Below, piece after piece: positions 46,856 to 56,016 of a DNA stretch of 64,000 nucleotides. Both the position numbers and the translations under genes were made by a program. Under the pieces are notes generated by a model, which saw only the letters and a list, made by a program, of their open reading frames with translations, was not told the DNA's origin and ran no database searches. Numbering within the stretch: position 1 is the stretch's first letter; every line of letters starts with the position of its first letter. Source of the stretch: Artemia franciscana (Eukaryota > Arthropoda > Branchiopoda > Anostraca > Artemiidae); contig NC_088873.1 of assembly GCF_032884065.1 (NCBI RefSeq), positions 31,964,227 to 32,028,226 of the forward strand, in the 5' to 3' direction.

Positions 46856-48200
46856 TCAATACTTTTTCAACCAATTCATTTTTGGACGTCACTAAATTAC
46901 AGAATTCAGCAGGCAGTTGTATACGTCCTGAAATTGAGTCTACTGGGAGCTTCCGTTTCCAATTTCCAGCAATTGATCTGAAAAAGTTTGACCAGAGTCA
47001 TCGTTTTGCAATCGGACACGCATATTTGTAGTTAATTTTAATGTCTTTACGTGTGACCATAAATTAGAATTTTTCAGGCAAGCAAACATTTGGTCTGCAG
47101 GGATTGATCTAGGTATTATAGGTAATGTTCGCCTGAAATCTCCCGCAAGCAATATCAGTGTGCTGCCAAAGGGTTTCGAATTCCCTTGCACATCTCTCAA
47201 CGATTGATCTAGAGCCTCGAGTGATTTTTTGTGTGCCATTGTGCACTCGTCCCAAATAATAAGTATGCATTGCTGTAATACTTTACCCATCCCAGATGAT
47301 TTGGAAATGTTGCACGTGGGAGTTTCTGTAGAATGCAAATTCAGAGGCAATTTCAAAGCGGAATGAGCAGTTCTTCCACCAGGCAGCAACGTTGCGGCTA
47401 TTCCGGACGAAGCAATTGCCAACGCTATGTCATTTTTTGATCGAATTGATGCCAGAATCAATTTTATCACAAATATTTTACCAATACCTCCTGGCGCATT
47501 CAAAAAGAAAATTTCTCCAACGTTGTTATCGGCACAATGCATTATCTTATCATAAATGCCCTTTTGCTCAGACGTTAACTTAGAAATGTTATTTTGTACA
47601 TACGACAATAGATCACTCGTGCTGTAACTTTGTTCATGATCCAATTCTACACATGTTGAAACAGCAGCGTTACGATTAGGTGAAGGCATTCCCAAACCCT
47701 GAAGAGGTTTGTTTGCCATACATACGCACAAATCTTCAATAATAACTAAAGTGTAGTTATAAATTTCTGATGTAAAATCAAAAGTCATATCTGACGTCTC
47801 TAGCCGTTTTCGATGGAGTATATCCTCAGCCATTTTCGATTTATATTTTTCCCATAGCTGTGTAGGAGCTGAAGGAGAGCAAGTTGTTAGTATGATTCCA
47901 AACAATGCACGAATTTGACTTGGAGTTGATGTTTCGCACGCGTCATTGATGCAGTTATCCCATTGTTGGTCATTCTCCAATAAATTCAGAGCTTGGCATG
48001 CACTACGGTAAGTGTCATGTATAATACCGTTTACAGTTCTCAAATACTCAAAGGACGTCGGACCGGGTACATTCACCAAAAGCAGGCGGAGAAAGAAGCA
48101 TTCATGTTGATTGGGATGAATGGTTTAGAGTCTTCCTATAGTGGTATCTTTGAAGATGGTAGGTTGGCCGTCGACTGACTTACCCTGTTTTCGACGTTCA
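46856..48200 (-). pseudogene. Helitron Pif1-like helicase domain, copy 1
   Basis: The 379-codon frame 46,940-48,079 carries LLLVNVPGPTSFEYLRTV, WEKYKSKMAEDILHR, and FLNAPGGIGKIF as Walker A (about residues 192-203). It continues with GIAATLLPGGRTAHSALKLP (motif Ia), ILIIWDE as Walker B (272-278) and LAGDFRRTLPIIP (motif III, 311-323). This order is that of the helicase half of Helitron RepHel. Walker A has GIGKI where GTGKT is expected; losing the Ser/Thr after Lys should abolish ATP-Mg binding. Upstream the same frame continues to about 48,200, except for a TAA in GRL*TIHPN. A one-base loss near 46,951 ends the long frame early, and homology stops near 46,856, so the C-terminal quarter is missing. 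Confidence 0.85.
46940..48079 (-). CDS. Helitron helicase ORF, 379 codons
   Basis: This is the longest open frame of the window. It begins at a TTG (MVNVPGP as listed), so it is a fragment of a larger frame and not a gene with its own start. It ends ..LEIGNGSSQ because of a single-base deletion relative to 58,142-58,145 in the other copy, where the frame continues through KLPVDSISGRIQLPAEFCN. See the helicase domain entry for motifs. Expression as an ATPase is unlikely. Confidence 0.75.
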   Translation of the reverse strand: MVNVPGPTSFEYLRTVNGIIHDTYRSACQALNLLENDQQWDNCINDACETSTPSQIRALFGIILTTCSPSAPTQLWEKYKSKMAEDILHRKRLETSDMTFDFTSEIYNYTLVIIEDLCVCMANKPLQGLGMPSPNRNAAVSTCVELDHEQSYSTSDLLSYVQNNISKLTSEQKGIYDKIMHCADNNVGEIFFLNAPGGIGKIFVIKLILASIRSKNDIALAIASSGIAATLLPGGRTAHSALKLPLNLHSTETPTCNISKSSGMGKVLQQCILIIWDECTMAHKKSLEALDQSLRDVQGNSKPFGSTLILLAGDFRRTLPIIPRSIPADQMFACLKNSNLWSHVKTLKLTTNMRVRLQNDDSGQTFSDQLLEIGNGSSQ

Positions 48201-48856
48201 AATGCAATTGGGAAACGATAGTCCTTTCAACGCCGGGAGAAATTTCTCAACGTGCATTCAATTCAGAATTTCTATCACTGATGAAGTACAGTTGTAAAAA
48301 TTTATGATTCTCGCCTCAGAATGGTAGAAGGGACCCTGCTCTATGATAAATTTGCCCTTTTACTTTGAAAGTAGGCATAAACTGATCTTGATTTTCAATT
48401 TGGGCACCAAACGACGTCATTTGGAAACACGAGTTACATTTTCTGATGTTTGACAAAAAACGCTTTGATTCTTACGTAGTTCCAGTAAGCAAAGTCTTCA
48501 ATGGCTCTGGTGGTGCAGCTAGTTTAGGAAGTTTAACTTTTCCTGAGGCGCAACACATTCCCATTGTTTAACCATTAAATTTCAAGGCCTTGCCAAGTTT
48601 TAGACATAGTCCTGATTTGAACACATCTACTCAAGCTATAATCATCGACTGGACTGTACCTGAATGCCAGGCGACAATTTTCAGGTTGCTCTTGTGATTC
48701 CTCGGCACGCTTTCTTTTGATTACTCTTTGAGACGCAAGCCTGTTTTCACGCTGTTGTTGTGATTCCTCGGCACGCTTTCTTTTCATACTTTCTCTATTA
48801 GCCGCAAGCCTGTTTTCACGCTGTTGTTGTGATTCCCCGGCAAGCTTTCTTTTCAT
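48180..48856 (-). pseudogene. Helitron RepHel N-terminal region, HUH nuclease missing
   Basis: From 48,856 downward the frame begins MKRKLAGESQQQRENRLA. It has three R-x-x-E-S-x-x-x-x-E-N-R-L-A repeats, the RLA-repeat region common at Helitron protein N-termini, then AFRYSPVDDYS and a stop. Further on (about 48,450-48,180), in one frame with two stops, lie SNIRKCNSCFQMTSFGAQIE, FKVKGQIYHRAGSLLPF, FLQLYFISDRNSELNAR and EISPGVERTIVSQLHLN. These are the Helitron_like_N residues preceding the HUH motif. They join directly, near 48,200, to ERRKQGKSVDGQ and the helicase start. The several hundred residues with the HUH and two-Tyr nuclease are deleted. Confidence 0.8.
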
Positions 48857-48859
48857 ACC

Positions 48860-49073
48860 TTCTGTATTAGCCTGTGGTCTGTAACTTCTCTTTGAGTGTC
48901 CCGGTCGTCATTTATATTCCCTGTGTCTCGGTCGTCGTTTGTGTACCGGTGTCTCGGTCTGTAGTGTCATCTTATAATGATGTGATATACAAAGCTTTAT
49001 ATACTTATAATGACGTCATATGCAAACCCACAAACAAACATATATACAAACAACTTATTTTTATATATAAAGA
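48860..49073 (-). promoter_or_regulatory. Helitron 5' terminus and leader, copy 1
   Basis: On the minus strand the element starts TCTTTATATATAAAAATAAG at 49,073, a variant of the TCTATATATATAAAAATAAG end seen at 53,237 and 53,316. The leader contains TGACGTCA (49,011-49,018) and leads to the RepHel N-terminus at 48,856. The TC start preceded by an A is the Helitron rule. Confidence 0.65.
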
Positions 49074-49266
49074 TATTGTTTTTTTTTTTAGTTTTTCTTT
49101 TTTAGTTTTTCTTTTTTCAGTTTTGCTGCTTTTTTAGTTTTTTAGCTGTTTTTTTCTTTTTCCTTTTTTTAAGTTTTTTTCTTTTTAGGTTTTTCTTTCT
49201 TTTTTAGCTTTTTTTCGTGCCATATTAGTTACGCGCCATTGTAATTGTGCCCCTGTGTCCCACCTG

Positions 49267-49270
<4 letters not shown>

Positions 49271-49318
<48 letters not shown>
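49271..49318. repeat. (TA)n tract at Helitron 3' insertion point
   Basis: The TA run abuts CTAG. It is the target into which the neighbouring Helitron end is inserted. Confidence 0.95.
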
Positions 49319-49319
<1 letters not shown>

Positions 49320-49474
49320 TAGCTGTTGGGGTGGCGCTTCGCGCCACCCCAACACCTAGTTGGTGGGGGCGCTTCGCGCCCCCCCAAGCCCCCCCGCGCG
49401 CGTAAGTCGTTACGCGCCATAATAGTTACGCGCCATTGTAGTTGTGTCCCTATGTCCCACCTGTGAATATAGAT

Positions 49475-49789
<315 letters not shown>

Positions 49790-49790
<1 letters not shown>

Positions 49791-50200
49791 GTCCCGGTGT
49801 CCCGGTCGTCATTTACATCCCCCTGTTTCCCCCGGTGTCCCCGTTGTAGTTGTGTCCCTGTGTCCCGGTCGTCATTTATATTCCCTGTGTCCCGGTCGTC
49901 ATTTGTATCCCGGTGTCCCGGTCTGTATATACATTCGTTTTTTAGTTTTGTTTTTCTCCTTTATTTTTTTCCTTTTTTTTCTTTTTTAGCTTATTTAGAT
50001 TTTTAGATTTTTTAGTTTTTTTATTAGTTTTTAGTTTTTTTTTCTTTTTAGTTTTTTTGTCCCGGTCGTCATTTATATCCCCCTGTTTCCCCCAGTGTCC
50101 CCGTTGTAGTTGTGTCCCTGTGTCCCGGTCGTCATTTATATTCCCTGTGTCCCGGTCGTCATTTGTATCCCGGTGTACCGGTCTGTATATACATTCGTTT
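49790..50200. repeat. Minisatellite of CCCGGTCGTCATTTAT units
   Basis: Repeated CCCGGTCGTCATTTATAT and TCCCTGTGTCCCGGTCGTCA modules occur at 49,790-49,935 and 50,057-50,195. They are separated by a T-rich stretch, with each array ending in CGGTCTGTATATACATTCG. The same modules appear inverted at 54,220-54,760 and 55,800-55,945. ORFs across it (CPGRHLYS..., SRSSF...) are translation artefacts. Confidence 0.85.
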
Positions 50201-53157
50201 TTTAGTTTTGTTTTTCTCCTTTATTTTTTTCCTTTTTTTTTCTTTTTTAGTTTATTTAGATTTTTAGATTTTTTAGTTTTTTTATTAGTTTTTAGTTTTT
50301 TTTTTCTTTTTAGTTTTTTTGTAGTTTTTACCTTCTTTTTAGTTTTGTTAATTTTTTTTTTACTTGTGTCCTGGTCGTCATTTATACTCCCTGTGTCCCG
50401 GTGCTTTGTTGATTGCTAATCGAACATTCCTTTTGTCCTGGTCGCTTTCTCTTTGAGTGTCGTCATTTAGTTTTTTAGCTTTTTTACTTTTTTTATTAGT
50501 TTTTAGTTTTTTTGTAGTTTTTGCCTTTTTTTAGTTTTTTCAGTTTTTTTTTTAGTTTTTTATTGGTTTTTACCTTTATTTTAGCTTATTTTTCAGTTTT
50601 TTCCTTTTTTTTAGTTTTTTTTTAGTTTTTAGTTTTTTTAGTTTTTTACCTTTTTTTAGTTTTTTTAGTTTTTTTAGTTTTTTAGCTTTTTATTTTTTTT
50701 ATTAGTTTTCAGTTTTTTTTTGTAGTTTTTGCCTTTTTTTTTAGTTTTTTTAGTTTTTTAGCTTTTTTATTAGTTTTTAGTTTTTTTTGTAGTTTTTGCC
50801 TTTTTTTAGTTTTTTTAGTTTTTTAGCTTTTTTATTTTTTTTATTAGTTTTTAGTTTTTTTTGTAGTTTTTGCCTTTTTTTAGTTTTTTCAGTTTTGACG
50901 TCACCTGATCCAGTTTTTTCAGGTGATGTCACCTGATCCACGATCCACAGATCCACAGACAACTTATTTTTATATATATAGATAGTTTTTTTTTTTACTT
51001 ATGTCCTGGTCGTCATTTATACTCCCTGTGTCCCGGTGCTTTGTTGATTGCTAATCGAACATTCCTTTTGTCCTGGTCGCTTTCTCTTTGAGTTTCGTCA
51101 TTTATTTTTTTCTTTTTTAGTTCTTTTAGTTTTTACCTTTTTTAGTTTTTTTTAGTTTTTTAGATGAAAATTTTTTTTTGTTTTTTCCTTTTTTTCTTTT
51201 TAGTTTTTTATTGGTTTTTACCTTTATTTTAGCTTATTTTTCAGTTTTTTCCTTTTTTTTAGTTTTTTTTTTATTTTTATTTTTTTTAGTTTTTTACCTT
51301 TTTTTAGTTTTTTTAGTTTTTTTAGTTTTTTAGCTTTTTTACTTTTTTTGTTAGTTTTTAGTTTTTTTTTGTAGTTTTTGCCTTTTTTTAGTTTTTTCAG
51401 TTTTTTTTTAGTTTTTTATTGGTTTTTACCTTTATTTTAGCTTATTTTTCAGTTTTTTCCTTTTTTTTTAGTTTTTTTTAGTTTTTAGTTTTTTTAGTTT
51501 TTTACCTTTTTTTAGTTTTTTTAGTTTTTTTAGTTTTTTAGCTTTTTTATTTTTTTTATTAGTTTTTAGTTTTTTTTGTAGTTTTTGCCTTTTTTTAGTT
51601 TTTTTAGTTTTTTAGCTTTTTTATTAGTTTTTAGTTTTTTTTGTAGTTTTTGCCTTTTTTTAGTTTTTTTAGTTTTTTAGCTTTTTTATTTTTTTTATTA
51701 GTTTTTAGTTTTTTTTTGTAGTTTTTGCCTTATACTCCCTGTGTTCTGGTGCTTTGTTGATTGCTAATCGAACATTCCTTTTGTCTCGTCATTTATTTTT
51801 TTCTTTTTTAGTTCTTTTAGTTTTTACCTTTTTTAGTTTTTTTAGTTTTTTAGATGAAAATTTTTTTTAGTTTTTTCCTTTTTTTCTTTTTTGTTTTTTA
51901 TTGGTTTTTACCTTTATTTTAGCTTATTTTTCAGTTTTTTCCTTTTTTTTAGTTTTTTTTTATTTTTTATTTTTTTTAGTTTTTTACCTTTTTTTGGATT
52001 TTTTTATTTTTTTTAGTTTTTTAGCTTTTTTACTTTTTTTATTAGTTTTTAGTTTTTTTTGTAGTTTTTGCCTTTTTTTAGTTTTTTCAGTTTTTTTTTA
52101 GTTTTTTATTGGTTTTTACCTTTATTTTAGCTTATTTTTCAGTTTTTTCCTTTTTTTTAGTTTTTTTTAGTTTTTAGTTTTTTTAGTTTTTTACCTTTTT
52201 TTAGTTTTTTTAGTTTTTTTAGTTTTTTAGCTTTTTTATTTTTTTTATTAGTTTTTAGTTTTTTTTGTAGTTTTTGCCTTTTTTTAGTTTTTTTAGTTTT
52301 TTAGCTTTTTTATTAGTTTTTAGTTTTTTTTGTAGTTTTTGCCTTTTTTTAGTTTTTTTCTTTTTAGTTTTTTTGTAGTTTTTACTTTCTTTTTATTTTT
52401 GTTAGTTTTTTTTTACTTATGTCCTGGTCGTCATTTATACTCCCTGTGTCCCGGTGCTTTGTTGATTGCTAATCGAACATTCCTTTTGTCCTGGTCGCTT
52501 TCTCTTTGAGTGTCGTCATTTATTTTTTTCTTTTTTAGTTCTTTTAGTTTTTACCTTTTTTAGTTTTTTTTAGTTTTTTAGATGAAAATTTTTTTTAGTT
52601 TTTTCCTTTTTTTCTTTTTAGTTTTTTATTGGTTTTTACCTTTATTTTAGCTTATTTTTCAGTTTTTTCCTTTTTTTATTTTTTTTTTATTTTTTATTTT
52701 TTTTTAGTTTTTTACCTTTTTTTAGTTTTTTTAGTTTTTTAGTTTTTTAGCTTTTTTACTTTTTTTATTAGTTTTTAGTTTTTTTGTAGTTTTTGCCTTT
52801 TTTTAGTTTTTTCAGTTTTTTTTTTAGTTTTTTATTGGTTTTTACCTTTATTTTAGCTTATTTTTCAGTTTTTTCCTTTTTTTTAGTTTTTTTTAGTTTT
52901 TAGTTTTTTTAGTTTTTTACCTTTTTTTAGTTTTTTTAGTTTTTTAGCTTTTTTATTTTTTTTATTAGTTTTTAGTTTTTTTTGTAGTTTTTGCCTTTTT
53001 TTTAGTTTTTTTAGTTTTTTAGCTTTTTTATTAGTTTTTAGTTTTTTTTTGTAGTTTTTGCCTTTTTTTAGTTTTTTTAGTTTTTTAGCTTTTTTATTTT
53101 TTTTATTAGTTTTTAGTTTTTTTTGTAGTTTTTGCCTTTTTTTAGTTTTTTCAGTTT
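50200..53157. repeat. T-rich low-complexity array with ~0.65-0.75-kb higher-order repeat
   Basis: Sequence is built from TTTTTAGTTTTT, GTAGTTTTTGCC and TTTTTACC modules. A marker block, GTCCTGGTCGTCATTTATAC followed by CTTTGTTGATTGCTAATCG, starts at 50,368, 51,003, about 51,729 (partial) and 52,421, so units of 634-726 bp are repeated. The TTGATTGCTAATCG part is a relic of the helicase ITINKAQ coding segment. No protein-coding capacity; Lys/Phe ORFs are artefacts. Confidence 0.88.
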
Positions 53158-53237
53158 TGACGTCACCTGATCCAGTTTTTTCAGGTGACGTCACCTGATC
53201 CATCCACAGACAGACAACTTATTTTTATATATATAGA
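53158..53237 (-). promoter_or_regulatory. Helitron 5' subterminal palindrome with TGACGTCA sites
   Basis: TCAGGTGACGTCACCTGA (53,181-53,198) is a perfect 18-bp palindrome with the CREB/ATF site TGACGTCA at its centre. A second TGACGTCA is at 53,158-53,165. The block abuts the 5' end TC at 53,237. The same arrangement is found at 50,896-50,982. Confidence 0.6.
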
Positions 53238-53242
53238 TAGAT

Positions 53243-53315
<73 letters not shown>
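53238..53315. repeat. (TA)n tract between two head-to-head Helitron 5' ends
   Basis: Pure TA from 53,244, bordered on the left by GATAGATAGAT and on the right by the element start at 53,316. Both Helitrons face away from it. Confidence 0.95.
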
Positions 53316-53318
<3 letters not shown>

Positions 53319-54219
53319 ATATATATAAAAATAAGTTGTCTGTGTGTGGATCTGTGGATCTGTGGATCAGGTGACGTCATGTTTGTCCGCATATGACGTC
53401 TGAATTATTTCACACTAATACAAAAGAAGAAAAAAACTAAAAAAGGTAAAAACTACAAAAAAAACTAAAAAGAAAAAAAAAACTAAAAAAGCTAAAAAAC
53501 TAAAAAAAACTAAAAAAAGGTAAAAATCTAATAACTAAAAAAAAACTGAAAAAAATAAAAAAAGGCAAAAACTACAAAAAAAATAAAAACTAATAAAAAA
53601 ACTAAAAAAGCTAAAAAACTAAAAAAAACTAAAAAAAACTAAAAAAAGGTAAAAAACTAAAAAAACTAAAAACTAAAAAAGAAAAAAACTAAAAAAAAGG
53701 AAAAAACTGAAAAATAAAAGAGAAATAGAAAACTAAAAAAATATGAATAAATATATATAAAAATAAGTTGTTTGTGGGTTATGTCTGTCTGTCTGTCTGT
53801 CGAGTGACGTCGTGTTTGTCCGCATATGACGTCTGAATTATTTCACACTAATACAAAAGAAGAAAAAAAACTAAAAAAGGTAAAAACTACAAAAAAAACT
53901 AAAAAGAAAAAAAATTAAAAAAGCTAAAAAACTAAAAAAGGGTAAAAAACTAAAAACTAAAAAAAACTGAAAAAACTAAAAAAAGGCAAAAACTAAAAAA
54001 AAAACTAAAAACTAATAAAAAAACTAAAAAAGCTAAAAAACTAAAAAAACTAAAAAAACTAAAAAAAGGTAAAAAACAAAAAAAAACTAAAAACTAAAAA
54101 AGAAAAAACTAAAAAAAAGGAAAAAACTGAAAAATAAGAGAAAAAGAAAACTAAAAAAATATTAATAAATATAAAAAATATAAATATAAATATAATATAA
54201 ATTAGCAATCAACAAAGCA

Positions 54220-54760
54220 CCGAGACACAAATGACGACCGGGACACAGGGAGTATAAATGACGACCAGGACATAAGTAAAAAAAAAAAACTAAAAAAACT
54301 AAAAAAATGGTAAAAACTACAAAAAATCTAAAAACTAATAAAAAAACTAAAAAATCTAAAAATCTAAATAAACTAAAAAAGAAAAAAAAGAAAAAAGGAA
54401 AAAAATAAAGGAGAAAAACAAAACTAAAAAACGAATGTATATACAGACCGGGACACCGGGACACAAATGACGACCGGGACACAGGGAATATAAATGACGA
54501 CCGGGACACAGGGACACAACTACAATGGGGACGCCGGGGGGCACAGGGGGATATAAATGACGACCGGGACACCGGGACACAAGGAATATAAATGACGCCC
54601 GGGACACTCAAAGAGAAATCACAGACTGGAACACCGAGACACAAATGACGACCGGGACACAGGGAATATAAATGACGACCGGGACACAGGGACATAACTA
54701 CAAAGGGGACGCCGGGGTGCACAGGGGGATATATAAATGACGATGGCGACTCAGGGAATG
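54220..54760. repeat. Minisatellite, GACCGGGACAC units
   Basis: Modules GACGACCGGGACACAGGG, AATATAAATGACGACCGGG and GACACCGGGACACAAATGAC are repeated about eight times between T/A-rich arms; it is the reverse complement of the array at 49.8-50.2 kb. Some units contain AACTACAATGGGGACGCCGG. Confidence 0.88.
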
Positions 54761-54960
54761 GTCGATTAGCAATCACCATCAACAAAGCTCAAGGGCAATC
54801 ATTAGAATCATGAGGTATAGATCTGAATACGGATTGTTTTCCCATGGACCATTATATGTTGCATGTTCAAGAGTCGGTAAACCTGACAATCTATTTATAT
54901 GCACAGACAATGGGACAGCAAAGAATGTTGTATATTCGCAAGTTTTACGTAGTTAAAAAC
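54755..54960 (+). pseudogene. Helitron helicase C-terminal fragment, plus strand
   Basis: [14 protein letters not shown] is followed by TGA, then GIDLNTD, and in the adjacent frame [18 protein letters not shown] and [20 protein letters not shown] to a stop at about 54,955. It is the mirror of 49,583-49,790 and the natural C-terminus of the Helitron helicase. Only the last ~65 residues are here, with a stop inside. Confidence 0.75.
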
Positions 54961-54967
54961 ATATACT

Positions 54968-54970
54968 CTA

Positions 54971-55051
<81 letters not shown>
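54968..55051. repeat. (TA)n tract inside the Helitron 3' region
   Basis: TA run between the helicase tail and TATTCACAGGTGGGACATAG. Confidence 0.95.
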
Positions 55052-55052
<1 letters not shown>

Positions 55053-55117
55053 ATATTCACAGGTGGGACATAGGGACACAACTACAATGGCGCGTAACTA
55101 ATATGGCGCGTAACGAC

Positions 55118-55206
55118 TTACGCGCGCGGGGGGGCTTGGGGGGGGGGCGCGAAGCGCCCCACCAACTAGGTGTTGGGGTGGCGCGAAGCGCCACCCCAAC
55201 AGCTAG
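55118..55206 (+). terminator. Helitron 3' end: two GC hairpins and CTAG
   Basis: GGGGGGGCGC-GAA-GCGCCCC (about 55,139-55,160) and TTGGGGTGGCGC-GAA-GCGCCACCCCAA (about 55,173-55,199) are stem-loops. They are followed directly by CAGCTAG. In Helitrons a hairpin upstream of CTRR marks the end of rolling-circle transfer; this is that structure rather than a transcription terminator. Copies on the minus strand: 49,319-49,385 and 60,509-60,575. Confidence 0.82.
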
Positions 55207-55254
55207 TATATATATAAATAAGTTGTCTGTCTGTGTGTCTATCTGTGGATCAGG

Positions 55255-55326
55255 TGACGTCATGTTTCTGTGTCGGCTGACGTCATGAAGTTAGTTGTCG
55301 TCATTTTTACTATGACGGTGACGTCA
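55255..55326 (+). promoter_or_regulatory. Three CRE-like TGACGTCA palindromes upstream of a Helitron ORF
   Basis: Perfect 8-bp sites at 55,255-55,262, 55,278-55,285 and 55,319-55,326 lie 60-130 bp upstream of the ORF start (55,370/55,385). TGACGTCA is the CREB/ATF binding consensus. A TATTTAAGA element follows at 55,335. Together they look like a pol II promoter of the Helitron. This is inference from motif spacing. Confidence 0.5.
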
Positions 55327-55369
55327 TTAAAGATATTTAAGACATATATGTTCACGTAGAAATCTATTA

Positions 55370-55720
55370 ATGTTTAAGTTTAAAATGACTGATGAACTTA
55401 CAATGGCAAAAGCCGATGAAGATGCTCAAAGAGTCTATGCCAAAAAACTTGCTGCTGATAGAGAAAGTCAGAAAAGAAAGCGTGCCGAGGAATCAAAAGA
55501 ACAGCAAGGAAACAGGCTTGAGGCTAAAGAACGCAAAACCGCGCAGTTAGATGAAGATCCACCTGGACAGCGAGAGTCAAAACATATCAAAACTGAAAAT
55601 GATAGCGATGATGATTGGGTTTGGGATTTTGACTTGGATAAGGTCATCAATGCCTACCAGATTTTAGTTAAAAAAACAAAGGTTCGGCGATATTTATTTC
55701 ATAGTGAAGCTGAAAAATAA
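55370..55720 (+). CDS. Helitron N-terminal RLA-repeat ORF, truncated
   Basis: The 116-codon frame could start at 55,370, or more likely at the second ATG at 55,385 (MTDELTMAK), since the same leader and start (MTEEPTMAT) recur near 56,017. It has charged repeats (KLAADRESQKRKRAEESKEQ, then GNRLEAKERKT), an acidic segment (DSDDDWVWDFD) and a tail to TAA. The repeat section is homologous to 48,575-48,856 and 59,766-60,047; the tail is not. The rest of RepHel does not follow in frame. No known activity by itself. Confidence 0.65.
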   Translation: MFKFKMTDELTMAKADEDAQRVYAKKLAADRESQKRKRAEESKEQQGNRLEAKERKTAQLDEDPPGQRESKHIKTENDSDDDWVWDFDLDKVINAYQILVKKTKVRRYLFHSEAEK

Positions 55721-55794
55721 AGAAGAAAAAGAAAACTGAAAAAAGGAAAAATGTAAAAAACTAAAAAATACTAAAAAGAAAAAACACTCAAAGA

Positions 55795-55945
55795 GAAATT
55801 ACAGACCGGGACACAAATGACGACCGGGACAGAGGGAATATAAATAACGACCGGGACACTCAAAGAGAAATTACAGACTGGGATACCGGGACACAAATGA
55901 CGACCGGGACACAGGGAATATAAATGACGACCAGGATACAGGTAT
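55795..55945. repeat. Short GACCGGGACAC minisatellite
   Basis: Four or five units of CAAAGAGAAATTACAGAC and GACGACCGGGACA-type modules sit between the truncated ORF and the second Helitron leader. Confidence 0.8.
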
Positions 55946-56016
55946 TTAAGAATATCGTTCAAAGACAAAGTTTTAATTCTAAGAAGACCGTTGAAAGAGA
56001 AATTTCTAATTGTAAA

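Larger units (their letters stand above)
53316..55206 (+). mobile_element. Complete non-autonomous Helitron, right member of the pair
   Basis: The element starts TCTATATATATAAAAATAAG at 53,316 (preceded by A) and ends in a GC hairpin plus CTAG at 55,203-55,206 (followed by T), i.e. 1,891 bp with both ends at an A^T target. Inside: a 5' subterminal block with TGACGTCA (53,372-53,379), about 850 bp of A-rich low-complexity DNA, the minisatellite (54,220-54,760), the helicase C-terminal fragment, a (TA)n and the 3' hairpins. The first ~430 bp, including the AT-rich end, occur twice in tandem (from ~53,325 and ~53,755). It has no Rep. Confidence 0.85.

Noticed and set aside
50777..53203. Lys-rich and Phe/Leu-rich ORFs
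   Set aside because: They are translations of the TTTTTAGTTTTT low-complexity array; no real protein signature. Same for 61,965-63,290.
54220..54760. Possible CRISPR-like array
   Set aside because: Units are variable-length and contiguous with no unique spacers, inside a eukaryotic Helitron; it is a minisatellite.
54162..54785. 207-codon minus-strand ORF and similar 'CPGRHLYS' frames
   Set aside because: Translation of the GACCGGGACAC minisatellite plus A-rich DNA; repeats are at DNA level and occur in all frames.
55057..55288. ORFs over the GC-rich hairpins ([17 protein letters not shown])
   Set aside because: They fall on the Helitron 3' terminal hairpins, which are structural DNA.
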